From Nephrocerus scutellatus (taxonomy: Eukaryota; Arthropoda; Insecta; Diptera; Pipunculidae): a DNA stretch of 64,000 bases. Of this stretch, positions 21,576 to 32,274 are shown in pieces; within the stretch, counting starts at the first letter, position 1, and every line of letters begins with the position of its first letter. The DNA lies in assembly GCA_947095585.1 (NCBI GenBank), contig OX352761.1:32579777-32643776 (forward strand). The letters are read 5' to 3'. The position numbers and the translations under genes were made by a program. Under the pieces are notes generated by a model, which was not told the origin of the DNA, made no database searches, and saw only the letters and a program-made list of their open reading frames with translations.

Positions 21576-22064
21576 AAGTAGTGCAAATGAGAAAGAGAAG
21601 GCCCAAAAGGAATTTTCACCGGCCCCAAACCAAGCATTGCCTTTTCTACAATCCACCTCAAGAACAAAATAAATGAGTGGATAAATAACGCCATCGAAGT
21701 AGAATGGGAATGATCGGTTGGGATGAGACAAACCAAAAAGCTTCTAAAATACATGCACATGGACACGGCCTATATAATAACCACTTAATAAAAATGGGGA
21801 AATCCCAAACGGGCCGCTGCCGCTTCTGCAACGAGGCAAAAGAAACGCCAAAACAAATACTCTTCATATGTGACGCCCTCACCAGGAAAATATTTCAATA
21901 CCTCAAGGCTTACCTCAACCTCAACCCGGTAGATATGATGGCACTGATAAAAGAACTAAGCCACCACATAATTTGGTAAATGTCTGGGATGTACAAAAGA
22001 TCTCATGGTCGCAATGCACAAGGCTTCTTAGCCCACCAACAATAATAATAATAATAACAAGAGG
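21576..22064 (+). pseudogene. LINE C-terminal end with (TAA)n tail
   Basis: The plus strand reads RQTKKLLKYMHMDT, then after a frame change HGLYNNHLIKMG and CRFCNEAKETPKQILFICDAL, a C-x2-C...H...C finger typical of LINE ORF2 C-termini. The frame stops at 21,977. About 60 bp of 3' sequence and a 'caataataataataataac' tail end near 22,060. A (TAA)n tail is characteristic of I-like LINEs. The copy is strongly 5'-truncated. Confidence 0.7.
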
Positions 22065-22129
22065 CCCGTATATGGTTGAAATTAGACCGTAATTCATTAA
22101 ATTTTTAAGTATCAACATAATTAAAATTT

Positions 22130-22372
22130 AAATTTAATTTATTAAAAAATGGGTACGAAGTTTCACTTCACGTATTAATATATAGATATCTACGAAAATA
22201 ATATTTAAAAAATTTAAATTATGTATAAATTTTAGCTTTCTGCCGTCTTTCTCCATATAAACTTTTTCTATGCCAAATCTCATACTCCTCCGTGCGCGCA
22301 ATATGCTTAAAACGGGGTACAAAGTTTTCTCTTCACGTATTAATATATAAATAGATAGTCCAAATGAGAATT
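22130..22372. repeat. direct repeat pair, ~164-bp period
   Basis: 'gggtacgaagtttcacttca' followed by 'cgtattaatatata' at 22,150 recurs as 'ggggtacaaagttttctctt' plus 'cacgtattaatatata' at about 22,313. Only one full unit and the start of the next are present. Non-coding. Confidence 0.6.
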
Positions 22373-23074
22373 CAATAGTTATATTATTAAAAAAAATCCT
22401 TATTAACTGTAGAACGATTTTACACTACGCTGGAGCTGCGAAGTAACACTGAACATGAATTATTATCCCCGTATTTATTATTTTGTAACCGTCGGAATGA
22501 CATGTAAGCACTTTTCTGATGACAGTCTGTAGTTGGGTACGACGTTGTGCGCGGTTTTGCGATAAACTATATATATTAGCATTGTGTATAGTTCTTTAAA
22601 TGTGTAACTTGATTTGTAAAATATTACATTTTTAATGAAAAACCTGTCATTATTGGTTTAAAAGATTTGGGCTTGCACTTTGTCGACATTAACTGAGTAG
22701 ATGGTGTGCAAAATATTCGTACGCTCTTTATTGCTTATTAGAACAGCGATTTATTTATTTTAAGCTGCTTTTCTTTTTGAAGTGCGACCGCTTTCAGTTT
22801 TACTTTGAGGGATTTGTTGGTCGTCCTCCTTGATATTAACATAAACCAAGTGTTAGTGTATCAGCATAAATTTAACAATTGCAGGTCGGCAGCGAGTTCA
22901 GGAAAATAATAAGTATAAAGTTAATAAATTAACACTTCTAAGCAAATAAATACTTGCGATACCATAATTACTGAAAAAATATAGAGTCATATTACAGAAG
23001 ATTGTGTACCCATTATTTCTAAATATTATATAGAATATTCCATGTAAAGAGAAAATATTTAATATTGAAATATG
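22373..23074. other. unassigned DNA
   Basis: No gene or known element recognised. Confidence 0.4.
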
Positions 23075-23465
23075 AACATACTCAAAAAAAATGGAGGTGT
23101 GGGCACAACACGACTTTCTTTTACGGACGGGGCCGGAATTTTCAGTAACTATATATATTTTTTGCATTTTCTCATAGTAGTTTACTACAACGACTACCAC
23201 TTCCGTTTGGCCGATTTCCGCCGAAATCAACTGGGCTCTCCCAATTTATGTAAAAAGGTTAAATATGAATTTTCGTCTCAATCAATTCAGCCGTCTGGGC
23301 TGTAGAGTGGACACAGAGCCACAGACACACAGACAGACAGAGATTTTTTTGTTTGCTTTTTCTGACTCAGGAGATACGGTAATGGGTAAATCTGCAAAAA
23401 TCCCGAGTTCGAAAATTTTCATGATTACTATACTTACTTTTACTACTAGTAAAAGAAAGTAAAAT
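23075..23465. repeat. non-coding element ending in a hairpin
   Basis: The block has an internal 'acacagacagacagacagag' run near 23,322-23,341. It ends in an inverted repeat, 'tacttacttttactactagt' folding with 'actagtaaaagaaagta', at 23,433-23,462. Opposing open frames overlap and carry no domain. The layout (microsatellite, then unique sequence, then terminal hairpin) resembles short non-autonomous rolling-circle elements. The class is inference. Confidence 0.45.
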
Positions 23466-24490
23466 ATGAGGATCTTTTTATTAGTCTTGCTCAAAGGCTT
23501 ATAGGGAAATAATATTTAATCCATTGATTTTCTTCTCACTTGCACCTCTACCGACGGAATTGACATACCATGGATTTTATGGCAAAGTATCGCATACATT
23601 TAATTACCATTCCGCTTCACATCACTTGCTAGCCTCGTTCATATTCTCGTTTAAACCATTTACAAGTATAGTCATGAATCATGAATCATGGAACAATGAG
23701 GTATTGACACCAACAAAATCGGGACATGCGTTGAATAAAAATACAAATGGAAAAACCCGACGAGAGGATAAAACAGATTTATAACGTATTCATCGGCGAA
23801 TTGACGGGTTGGTATTTCTATAACGCTCCCACAGAGATGGATTATTTATTAAAAATTCAAATAAATTTTTCATTAAGGCAAAAAAGAAATCGTAAGGTCA
23901 AATCTTAATAGCAAAGTTAACTTTATTTAATATATATATATCATTGATCGCATTATTTTCTTGGCATTGAATCTTTATGAGTGGAGAGATTGCTAAAATT
24001 ATAATAGTTACCATAAAAAAATTAACATCGGGCTAAAGAAGTGCTTTTAACTGGGCGTGCATTATTTCATACATCAACATTTACTCGAAGTATTACCAAC
24101 TCACGCTGATACATTTGCTACACAGCTGATGTCCATCAAGTTGTTAACAAGCAACTTCGGATTCAAAAGAAATAATTCCAATGACGTTCAAACTTTATAA
24201 TGTACTTACTATCTGCTCCCTGGCGCTTCGCTTCCCGCACAAATGAACCTCCGCCGCTAATTGAACGAACATATGGTGTGAATATTATAGTATATTACAG
24301 AACGAGCGAACCGGATGAGCACTTTTCTGCAAGTCGTGTACGCTATTGTTCACGCGTCAAAACCGGTTTTTCTGCTAAATCGAGAGAGAAGCAGAAATCA
24401 CAAACGACAAACAAAAGAGAATTCTTGCTTATGCGCAATGTGTTCGTTGAGGTTGTAGTAAATAACAAAAGACGTTTATATCATAACATA
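23466..24490. other. unassigned DNA
   Basis: Open frames at 23,524-23,784 and 24,200-24,523 show no domain I recognise. Confidence 0.35.
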
Positions 24491-24612
24491 ACTAGTGTTG
24501 TTATGGGCTACTTTCGAGGCTAGTTTATAGCGTACGAAACAGTCACTTTCGTCTATGGGCATGTTTCCTACGCTATAAGCTACCCTCGAAAGTAGAAATT
24601 ATCCACACTAGT
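24491..24612. mobile_element. foldback MITE, ~122 bp
   Basis: Two ~50-bp arms are inverted copies. The left arm 'actagtgttg...ctactttcgagg...tatagcgtacgaaac' pairs with the right arm 'gtttcctacgctata...cctcgaaagtag...cacactagt'. The same 7 bases, TAACATA, stand just outside both sides (24,484-24,490, and about 24,617-24,623 after 'gtgt'). A 7-8 bp duplication would suit a hAT-type MITE. Confidence 0.65.
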
Positions 24613-24954
24613 GTGTTAACATAGAAAATACTTTTGGTATTTACTGCAGTCTCAGCGAACACTTTGCCACAGCAGTTTTGCATTACCCATGAGCGGTTTA
24701 GCAGAGAAATTGTTTTGGTCGTATGAAAAATAGCTTACATTACTCGCTGAAAAGTGTTTAGCATGCTCAATAGATTGCCGCACCCCGCTACCGCCTCGTG
24801 CTTCAAACTTCTAACTCGACCGATAATGTCCACGTTCTTCGCTCGTGATGTAATGTACTATAACTGGTTTATGCGTGATTTGGTTACAGATATATGCACC
24901 CACAGACCAAACCACATTTTCGTAAATATATCCTCTCCAGCACCACCTACCGGA
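24613..24954. other. unassigned DNA
   Basis: Nothing recognised. Confidence 0.4.
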
Positions 24955-25250
24955 TCCAAAAGCACCAAGAGCACCAAAACATATGTGTATTTTCGATGAC
25001 AACACTTTCTATTAAAATTTAGAAGATATCGAGCCCCGTGGACTCCCATCTAAATTTTTTAAAAATTAATTCGATTTTTTTTTTAAATGTTGTACACATG
25101 TGTTCTCTGAAGACAACTTTCTTTAAAAATTTGGTAGTGATCGGGCTCCAGGGCCTTGGTGCTCTCATATAATAATTTTTTATAATTAACCCGGTTTTAT
25201 TCATCCGATTGGAGTATCTAGATGAAAAATTTTAATTTTTATGTGTTCTT
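24955..25250 (-). mobile_element. HINE-like copy G (minus strand)
   Basis: Two reversed monomers are present ('acatatgtgtattttcgatg', 'tgatcgggctccagggcc', 'aattaacccggtttt'). The copy runs to the reversed 5' start 'atgaaaaattttaattttta' near 25,245. The 3' terminus is missing. Confidence 0.65.
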
Positions 25251-25424
25251 TTAAATATATATAAACATAGATTTGGCAGGTAAATTGTAATTATTTACGG
25301 TTGAATAAAATGTTTGTGTATGATGCTGATCGATCGCAAAACGAGTATACAAAAACACTAATACTACCAGAAATGGTTCGCAAGCGCAACAATTCTAGAT
25401 ATATACTGAACTTGTGGGCGCCGT
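25251..25424. other. unassigned DNA
   Basis: Short spacer without recognised features. Confidence 0.4.
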
Positions 25425-25605
25425 GGCTCAGTGTAAAAGCTCATCGCTACTGAGCAGGGGTTCATGGTTCGAATCCCAGTAACACCAAACATACGGTGGC
25501 CCACATCTCGCGAATGGGTGACAAATGTTCTGAGAGTAACAATTTGTCACGGAAAGCTTCTCAATTTGCCCTTCGGATCCTGCCTTAAATTGTAGCTCTC
25601 TTCTA
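25425..25605 (+). mobile_element. tRNA-derived SINE, family 1 (plus strand)
   Basis: Box A 'gtggctcagtgt' and box B 'ggttcgaatcc' lie in a tRNA-like head at 25,428-25,490. The body contains 'cacatctcgcgaa', 'gtcacggaaagcttctcaat' and 'cttaaattgtag', all shared in order with the copy at 4335-4565. The 3' side is cut by a mariner MITE at a TA. Confidence 0.8.
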
Positions 25606-25720
25606 ACGGGTGTTTTTTTAGGAGGTTTGTTTTTCCGATAGATGTCGTTTTATTTTATGACAGTTGTTTTGACAGCTCAAAGTGGCATTTCTACTCAGTA
25701 TTGTTTGGCAAATCATTATG

Positions 25721-25751
<31 letters not shown>

Positions 25752-25776
25752 GGCAACCTCTTAAAAAAACACCCGT
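25606..25776 (+). mobile_element. mariner MITE A
   Basis: Starts ACGGGTGTTTTTTTAGGAGG and ends 'cctcttaaaaaaacacccgt', flanked by TA on both sides (25,604-25,605 and 25,777-25,778). The interior is a mariner-like 5' leader ('gacatttctac'-type words near 'caaatcattatg'), then a run of about 29 A. No coding sequence. Confidence 0.8.
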
Positions 25777-25784
25777 TAGATATA

Positions 25785-25945
25785 ACGTGTTTTTTTAAGA
25801 GGTTGCCGATTTTTTTTTTGAATAAAACACATATAAAATTATGAAATGACCAAAATTTTTTTTTATTTGGTAGATAATTTTTTGGCATTTAACATTTAAA
25901 CACAATTTCTGGCATATGGCTACCACGACTATTTTTCACAAATGT

Positions 25946-25986
<41 letters not shown>

Positions 25987-26101
25987 CATAATGATTTGCC
26001 AAACAATACTGAGTAGAAATGCCACTTTGAGCTGTCAAAACAACTGTCATTAAATAAAACGACATCTATCGGAAAAACAAACCTCCCAAAAAAACACCCT
26101 T
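25785..26101 (-). mobile_element. mariner MITE B, inverted relative to A
   Basis: Ends are ACGTGTTTTTTTAAGAGG at 25,785 and 'cctcccaaaaaaacaccct' finishing at 26,101, with TA outside each. Its right ~115 bp is the reverse complement of the left arm of MITE A, including a run of about 39 T where A has a poly-A. Together A and B form a long inverted repeat. Confidence 0.8.
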
Positions 26102-26290
26102 TATTTGTGTCCAAAAATAAACATGCATAGCATAAATGGTTGCGAGAAGCTACGCCTTGGACCGCAACGGTCTGTCGCGCCGAATATAATTATTATTTTA
26201 CTGAACTTGTCCGTCTCATGCATACGGCGCTTACTGAAAAATAACTCAAATTGAAGTCTTACAATTTACAAGATACAAAAAGTAAAAAAG
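26102..26290. other. unassigned DNA
   Basis: Nothing recognised. Confidence 0.35.
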
Positions 26291-26880
26291 TACAGGATTG
26301 GACACTGATGGAAAAGGCAGTTCGTTCTAGTCGTATTTTTATTTTTACGAAATTTAGGCTTTTTAAATTTCGTAATGGATTTTTCAAATAAAAACACAAC
26401 GCGAGTTCGTTTATCCAAAAATTACAACTTTAATTAACAAAAAGCAGGAGTTCACGAATTTATACTGGTGATTAGTTATTATTCACTTATAGCACTATTA
26501 TTCCATAGGCGTAGTTCTATCTAATTTTCAACTTTTCAAGTAGTCCGGTTGAATTACAAATAATAACTAACTAAACTGCGATAAGGTCGCTGTATTTATA
26601 CATAATCAATAATTTTCGAGAAGGTTCTATTCCTGGAGAACAACATAGAAAATACATATTGTTTCAAAAAGTAGTTAGTAGCGCAGATAATGGGGTTCGA
26701 ATCCTAGATAAATCGCAATGGATCGTCCAAAAATAAGTACTAAAATTAGAATACGAATATTAGATTATTTGAAATTTGAAATGTTTTCGCCTGAAAGTTT
26801 GAATCATTATGTACTGGTCAAAAATAATAACAATAAATTATTTGGTACAGTAAACAAATGAATTAACAGTAAATCGATTA
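26291..26880 (+). mobile_element. possible 5' LTR and leader of the Gypsy relic
   Basis: AT-rich sequence before gag contains a tRNA-like stretch 'tagcgcagataatggggttc', where a primer-binding site could lie. No second LTR copy was found downstream, so the boundaries are guesses. Confidence 0.3.
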
Positions 26881-27144
26881 ACAGTAAATAATAAAATGGA
26901 AAGTGCAGTGAACATTAAATCCTAGTGTGTAGGGTAGTGTGTCAAACATGGAGGCGATGTTGCAAGTTCTAATACAATAAATGAATAGCCAGTTTTACCA
27001 GCAGAGAGAACAAATGCAGCGGCAAAGTGAACAAAGTTAGAGTTAAGAAAAGACTTGAATTCTCAAATGAAGCAGCAAAATAAGCAAATGAACAACAAGC
27101 TGGACCGGCAAAGTGAACAATAGCAGCAACAGAATCAAGTGATT

Positions 27145-28357
27145 AAAAAAAACAACCCATAAAAATTAAAAAAATTTATTCTAAATTCTCTAATCGCAGA
27201 AATTGATATGGGAGCCCCTCGATCCTGGGTCATTTTTTTTTATTGTAGGAGAAAATCATCGAAAGAGACATTTGACATCAGATGTCAAATTTGAAAATGT
27301 TCAGATCTGAGCACTTAGAGCACGCCCATACTCTGAGCAAATAAGAAACACGAGCATTTTTCTTGAGAACTCTTTGACTGCTCTGAACTAATTTATGAAA
27401 ACGCCAAACGACAACAAAAAAAGACATCAATAAAAATACAATTCAGTAAATAAGTAAGTAAGTTGAATAAAGCATAAAACATTTATGTATCATTTTATTT
27501 GCTGGGTTCATTTGTGGGTGAGCTAAGATTTCTCTCTCGTGGTTTCAGTTTAACGTTGCATTTGCGAACTGTGCCCGGAGTACGGTTTGATTGTATGTCT
27601 TTGTTTTGTGCCGAGTTAAAAATATGGCAACGCAAATTCGTAGTGCTTCCATAAACAGGCAGAATAGATTTTGCAATCAAAATCCACCACAAAACCAAGC
27701 AGCGCAGCCGACTGCGCAGCACACACCGCACACAGTCATTAAAGTACCACGGTATCTGATGCCACTATATGATATTTAAAAAAATGTATTAGAGTATTGC
27801 GGCCGAACCCGGGGCCCGATAACTAACAAAGTTTAGAAAAAGTATTGTTTATTGGGTATACACATGTGTGTAAAATTTAAAAAAAATCGGGTAATTTTTA
27901 TTTTAAATTTGTATGGGAGCTCCACGAACCCGGGGCCCGATCACTTTCAAATTTTAAAAGAAAGTATTGTCACTGGAAATACACATGTGTACAAAATTAT
28001 AGGAAAATCGGGCTTTAGGAAGTGCGTTAAAAATTTAAATTTAAAAACAAAATTTGTAAGGAAGCCCCCCGACCCCGGGGCCGGATCGTTTCAAAAATTT
28101 TACAAAAAGTTTTGTCTATCGGAGATACACATGCTTATAAAATTTGAAGAAAATCGGGTAAATTTTTTAAAATATTTGTATGGGAGCCCCCCGAACCCGA
28201 GGTCCAAGGGGCCTCAAATTTTAATAGAAAGTATTGTCACTGGAAATATACATGTTTCATTAAAATCGGGCAATGGGAAGTGGGTTAAAAATTGATCAGA
28301 AATTCTGACCAGCCAGCCAGCCACGTGCACGCGCAGTTAATATAGAGAATTTAAAAA
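27145..28357 (+). mobile_element. HINE-like copy H, full length
   Basis: Starts 'aaaacaacccataaaaatt', has TAAATTCTCTAA at 27,181-27,192, about 580 bp of unique 5' sequence, five monomer-like segments (27,790-28,260), a short (CCAG)n slot (28,307-28,322) and the conserved terminus ending at 28,357. Gypsy coiled-coil coding resumes immediately after. It is the most complete copy in the window and sets the family's boundaries. Confidence 0.7.
27545..27779 (+). pseudogene. possible captured first exon (51 codons)
   Basis: An arthropod initiator-like TCAGTT at 27,545 precedes an ~80-bp leader. An ATG at 27,624 follows, with a frame MATQIRSASINRQNRFCNQN... rich in Q and P that stops with TAA at 27,777. 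GC content is higher than in the rest of the element. Copy A keeps only the last ~90 bp (3119-3205), frameshifted. I do not recognise the protein. It could be a host first exon carried by the element or a chance frame. Confidence 0.4.
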
Positions 28358-28845
28358 GAGTTGATTTAGCAAGAATAGTAGCAGCAATCGCAGCAATAAA
28401 GTCAGGAGAACAAACAGATGTATCTTGAATTGAGTTCCAAGCTAAGTGATAAGTTGGAACAGCAAAGCTAAAAGCTGAATCGACAAAATCAACAGCAGAT
28501 TCAAGAACTGAAGCAAGAATTAAATTCCAAATTCGATCAACCAAAGCAGGAATTGAATTCCAAATTCGACCAGCAAAATGAAAAGCTAGATATCATTCAA
28601 GAAATGCTAAGAGGTGAAATGAGCAGAATTCAAGAAAGGGAAGTAAATGGAGTTCAATAAACGCTAAAAGGTGAAATTAATGAAATCCAAGAAGAAGTGA
28701 AATCTCTCAAGACAAACATGACAGGAAAAGTCAGTGGTTTGGAAGGTAAAATTAAATATTAAATCGTATTCAATTCGTCAGAGAGAACATTTAACAAAGC
28801 AGTAACAGAGTAATTCCAGAAATTTCTAGCAACCAGAAATGAATA

Positions 28846-29700
28846 TTGAAGCCTCCTGCGTTTGATGGCGGGACAGCTATTGAAAATTTCAAAGCCCAGT
28901 TTGGAGCTGCGGTACAACATAATGGATGCGGCGCTGAAGAACAACTAAATTCTCTAATTCTGGCATTGAGGTGCAAGGCGGCTGATGTATTGCAAATGAT
29001 TTCAAATGCCGAGATGAGTTCTGGAAGAACCTTGAAAGAGTTGGAATTGCGTTATGGACAGTCTCACACACAGGAGCTAAGCAAAATGCAGCTCCAGATG
29101 AAGAAACAACAGCGAGGAAAATGGCTTCAAGAAATAGAACGGGAAATAACTAAGCTAGGACGTCAAGCCTATTGTGGAGTTCCGGCTGGTATCTTGGACG
29201 GACTGGCAGTGGATGCATTCATCAATGCTATCCGAGATGAGCATTTAAAACCTAATTTGAGGACAACAGAAAGAGGAAAGTCTATTAATGAAGTATTGGT
29301 ATCGGCTTTGGAAAACGAAACAGCTAGAGCCAGTTTGTCCACTGATTTAGTCAGATTGCGCAAGTTGAAAACTGAGGACATCACACAAATAGAAGCCCTA
29401 ATTGATGAGAAGATTAGAATGTCAAAGACTGGACGATTCCAGAACGGCATTGACGAACTTGGAAAGGACAGCAACAGCTTGGTTGTTAGTGGTGTGTTAG
29501 AAGGAAAACCATGTACGTTTACCTTGGATAAAGGAGCTTCCAGATCAGTTGTGATTCGCAGAGTAGTGTCCGAAAGTCAAGTGGAAAAAGTATTTCGTTA
29601 TAATTTGAGGACAGAAACAGGTGAAGCTGCATCAATTGAAGGAGAGTGCTCCTGTAGTGTCATGTTCTCTTCGGTTTATTGTTGGCAACATTACAGATGA
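28846..29700 (+). pseudogene. gag: Gypsy gag core and protease start
   Basis: An open frame of 284 codons follows a TGA. It reads KPPAFDGGTAIENFKAQFGA, then ILALRCKAADVLQ and ELRYGQSHTQELSK, the standard capsid-like gag core of Gypsy elements. Near residues 212-232 comes VVSGVLEGKPCTFTLDKGAS. The retropepsin active site is normally D-T/S-G; here the second residue is K. No gag zinc knuckle is present. The frame ends inside the protease, and the flap/ILGLDF part continues in another frame at 29,690-29,750. Inactive. Confidence 0.75.
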
Positions 29701-30059
29701 ATGCATATTGGGCTTGGATTTCATGATAGATCACGAGATGTCCCTTGATCTGAAGAACCATGTGTAAAAATGGCGTAATGTGGAAGTACCCCTCTAAGAA
29801 TCATCACTGAAGAAAAAGTAAAGATACCACCGATGTGCGAGAAAATCATCTATGGCAAGGTGAACGGTGGTAATCTTAGGGACAATAGGGTAGGCATAGT
29901 GAAGCCAACCAATTTCAACAAGAACGGACTATTATGGGGAAGAACTCTAGTGAAACCTCCAGCCCAAGATACCAGTGAGAATAATGAACGTTAGCCCATC
30001 ACCGAAGGAAATAAAGGAAGGAACAGTCATTGGCAAGACTGCCAGCCTGTAATTGTAAA

Positions 30060-30833
30060 GAATACGTCACTAGATCTAGAAAGGGAGCAGATAATTCGTT
30101 CGCTGTGTCAACATCTTCCAGCAGCACAGCAACACGCAGCAGAAAAGGCACTAGAGCAATTTGCTGACGTTTTTGCTGTCAGCGACAACGACATGGGTAA
30201 AACCAAAATAGTGCAAAATCGAATCGATACAGGAAATGCAACTCCAATTCGACAGGCGCCCAGACGAATACCACTTGCTAAGCAACAAGAGGCAGAAACA
30301 CTGGTCAAGAAGATGGAACGAGATGGAGTCTAAAAGCCCATGGAGCTCACTTGTAGTACTTGTCCAAAAGAAAGATGGTTCAACAAGATTTTGTGTGGAC
30401 TATCGGAAACTGAACGATGTCACCAAGAAGGATAGTTATCCATTACCCCGTATAGAAGACAGCATTTTCTGCGGAAAACGGCTTGTGTTAATTTTATGTA
30501 ATGCCGTTTGGTTTATGCAACGCTCCTGCTACGTTCGAGCGGTTGATGGAAAATTTTTTGCGAGGCCTTAGCTGGAAGTCTATTTAGATGTCTTCATTAA
30601 TCTTCGGCAAGTTCTGGAAACCATAAAAGCAGCAGGCTTAAAGTTGAGTCCTCCGAAATGTAGCCTTTTCAAAAATGAAGTGTATTATTGGGGCCACATT
30701 GTATCCAGTCAAGGAGTACGCATGGATTCCAAGAAGTTGGAAGCTGTTAACGAATGGCTGGTACCAAAGACACAAGTACACAAGATAGTAAAGTGGAGCT
30801 TCTCATCTCGCTATTTGGATAGTTGTAATTCAG
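30060..30833 (+). pseudogene. pol: Gypsy RT fragment
   Basis: Pieces read [12 protein letters not shown] text ([20 protein letters not shown]), [19 protein letters not shown] with [20 protein letters not shown] (30,340-30,450), then the thumb-side LKLSPPKCSLFKNEVYYWGH and IVSSQGVRMD (30,640-30,760). These are canonical Gypsy RT blocks. The YxDD region is lost between about 30,520 and 30,600, and stops are frequent. Confidence 0.75.
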
Positions 30834-31050
30834 TTTAAAGACTGATTGACTAGCTTAAAAGTATTTTATTTTCACAAAAAAACACTTTTTTATACCTTTC
30901 CTTCTAAAACTACCCTATGAGTAAAAACATAATCTCAAAAGTACGCCATCGCAGCCGAGCGCTAAATAATTATTTTATAACAAGTCCCATCAAATTCTGT
31001 ATAGTAGAAGTCGATATATACGAGTCGACAAATTCACAAACAAAAACACG
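30834..31050 (-). mobile_element. LTR-like sequence (minus strand)
   Basis: On the minus strand this contains a TATA-like 'ggtataaaaaa', an AATAAA at about 30,876 and a ...TGAATTACA end at 30,834. It resembles a solo LTR. Similarities lie at 1,600-1,656 and 11,196-11,245. The far end is not defined. Confidence 0.45.
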
Positions 31051-32177
31051 CACGCTGAAGGTTACCCCCTTCAAAAAATCGACATGATCTGGTAGCAACC
31101 GGCTTCAGGTTGCTAGCATTCCCAAAGGTTATAATTTTGTGTATTCAAAGCAAGCAAAGTAGCTAGAAATGGGCTTCATCGCCGAGATTGGAAAATTGGA
31201 GTTGAAACATTAAATGAAACTACGGATACATACCAATAAAATTATTGTGGAAATCTAAATGAATGTCATCGATTTAAAGAGAAATATACCAGAATTGTAG
31301 CAAATTACTGACATTTTAAAAATTAATACAGAATCTTCTACAACAAAATTACTTTATGAAATTATGTGTGACATGCATGCTGTGGATTGAAAAATCGGAT
31401 GATTAAATCGGCGTGTGGGATAAGCAACTATGAATATGGCCAGTTACGAACATGTTATGTGAGACATAAAAAGATACTCTTAATCTTTTGGCACGTAATT
31501 GAAAACTAGAATTGGACTCTGACATAATTGAAGCTTAGTTAGAGACATGCTCCAGCTGCTAATGCTGATTGCTTATTGTGATGAACGAAACACGACGCGC
31601 TGTCGTTGAAATAGGTTTTTATATTCGAATCAAAAGAATGAATCGAAGCACGAAAGTAGATCAGAAATTGTTTGCTGTGTGTCATTGAGCATTGCAAACT
31701 AAGAACGAGTACTTTCGGTTACACTCCACTCCACTTGCACTTATTCATGCGTAGTTGTGTTTTCCTTTAAAAAGTGATAATCGTGCTTCATTAATTTTTT
31801 TAATGAGTTAAAATACTCTCTATTCATCTATAAGAATAAAAAAAACTATATGTTATTATTAACTAACTTTTCCGGGGGACCTTAGCTATCCTCACAGCCT
31901 GTGGCTCGTGACGCTTCGCTTTACAGGCAGTGAACGCTATAACGGGTACGTTTTCGCTCGCAAAATTAAAGAAGGCTACTATATCCAAATTCTGGACAAT
32001 TTATGAAAATAAGATTTGAAAATAAAAAAATTAAAAATATGTTAGAAGCCTCAGGGAGCCCCAATGACAAAAATTCTCCGACCCTTTCCTTTAAGAGCTC
32101 ATTACGGTATAAAACCCCTAACAAAAATTTAACGATCCATTAAAGGGTTCACAAGTCCACAGGGAACATGCATACAC
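31051..32177. other. unassigned DNA
   Basis: 31,150-31,570 has a faint coding feel (e.g. LLYEIMCDMHAVD) but many stops and no family I can name. 31,580-31,860 could be an LTR; no partner was found. Confidence 0.3.
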
Positions 32178-32252
32178 ACATACATACATACATACATACA
32201 TACATACATACATACATACATACATACATACATACATACATACATACATACA
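32178..32252 (+). repeat. (CATA)n = (ACAT)n microsatellite
   Basis: About 18 near-perfect CATA tetramers, ending ten bases before the target duplication of the Waldo-like LINE. Confidence 0.95.
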
Positions 32253-32274
32253 TCCAAACATACATAGATACACA

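Larger units (their letters stand above)
26881..30833 (+). mobile_element. Gypsy-type LTR retrotransposon relic
   Basis: The order is gag with a Q/K/E-rich coiled coil (26,948-27,140, resuming 28,358-28,750), a gag core, protease, then broken RT to about 30,830. HINE-like copy H interrupts gag at 27,141-28,357. The element stops abruptly at an LTR-like piece of another family. RNase H, integrase and a 3' LTR are missing. No envelope frame was seen. Confidence 0.7.

Noticed and set aside
23524..23784. 86-codon plus frame as a host exon
   Set aside because: No domain, no conserved motif, and composition like the surrounding unassigned DNA.
31578..31865. Solo LTR starting TGTGATGAACG
   Set aside because: Suggestive start and AT-rich end, but no second copy, clear duplication or primer site in the window.
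32178..32252. Telomeric or centromeric satellite
   Set aside because: Simple CATA microsatellite of 75 bp flanking a LINE target site.
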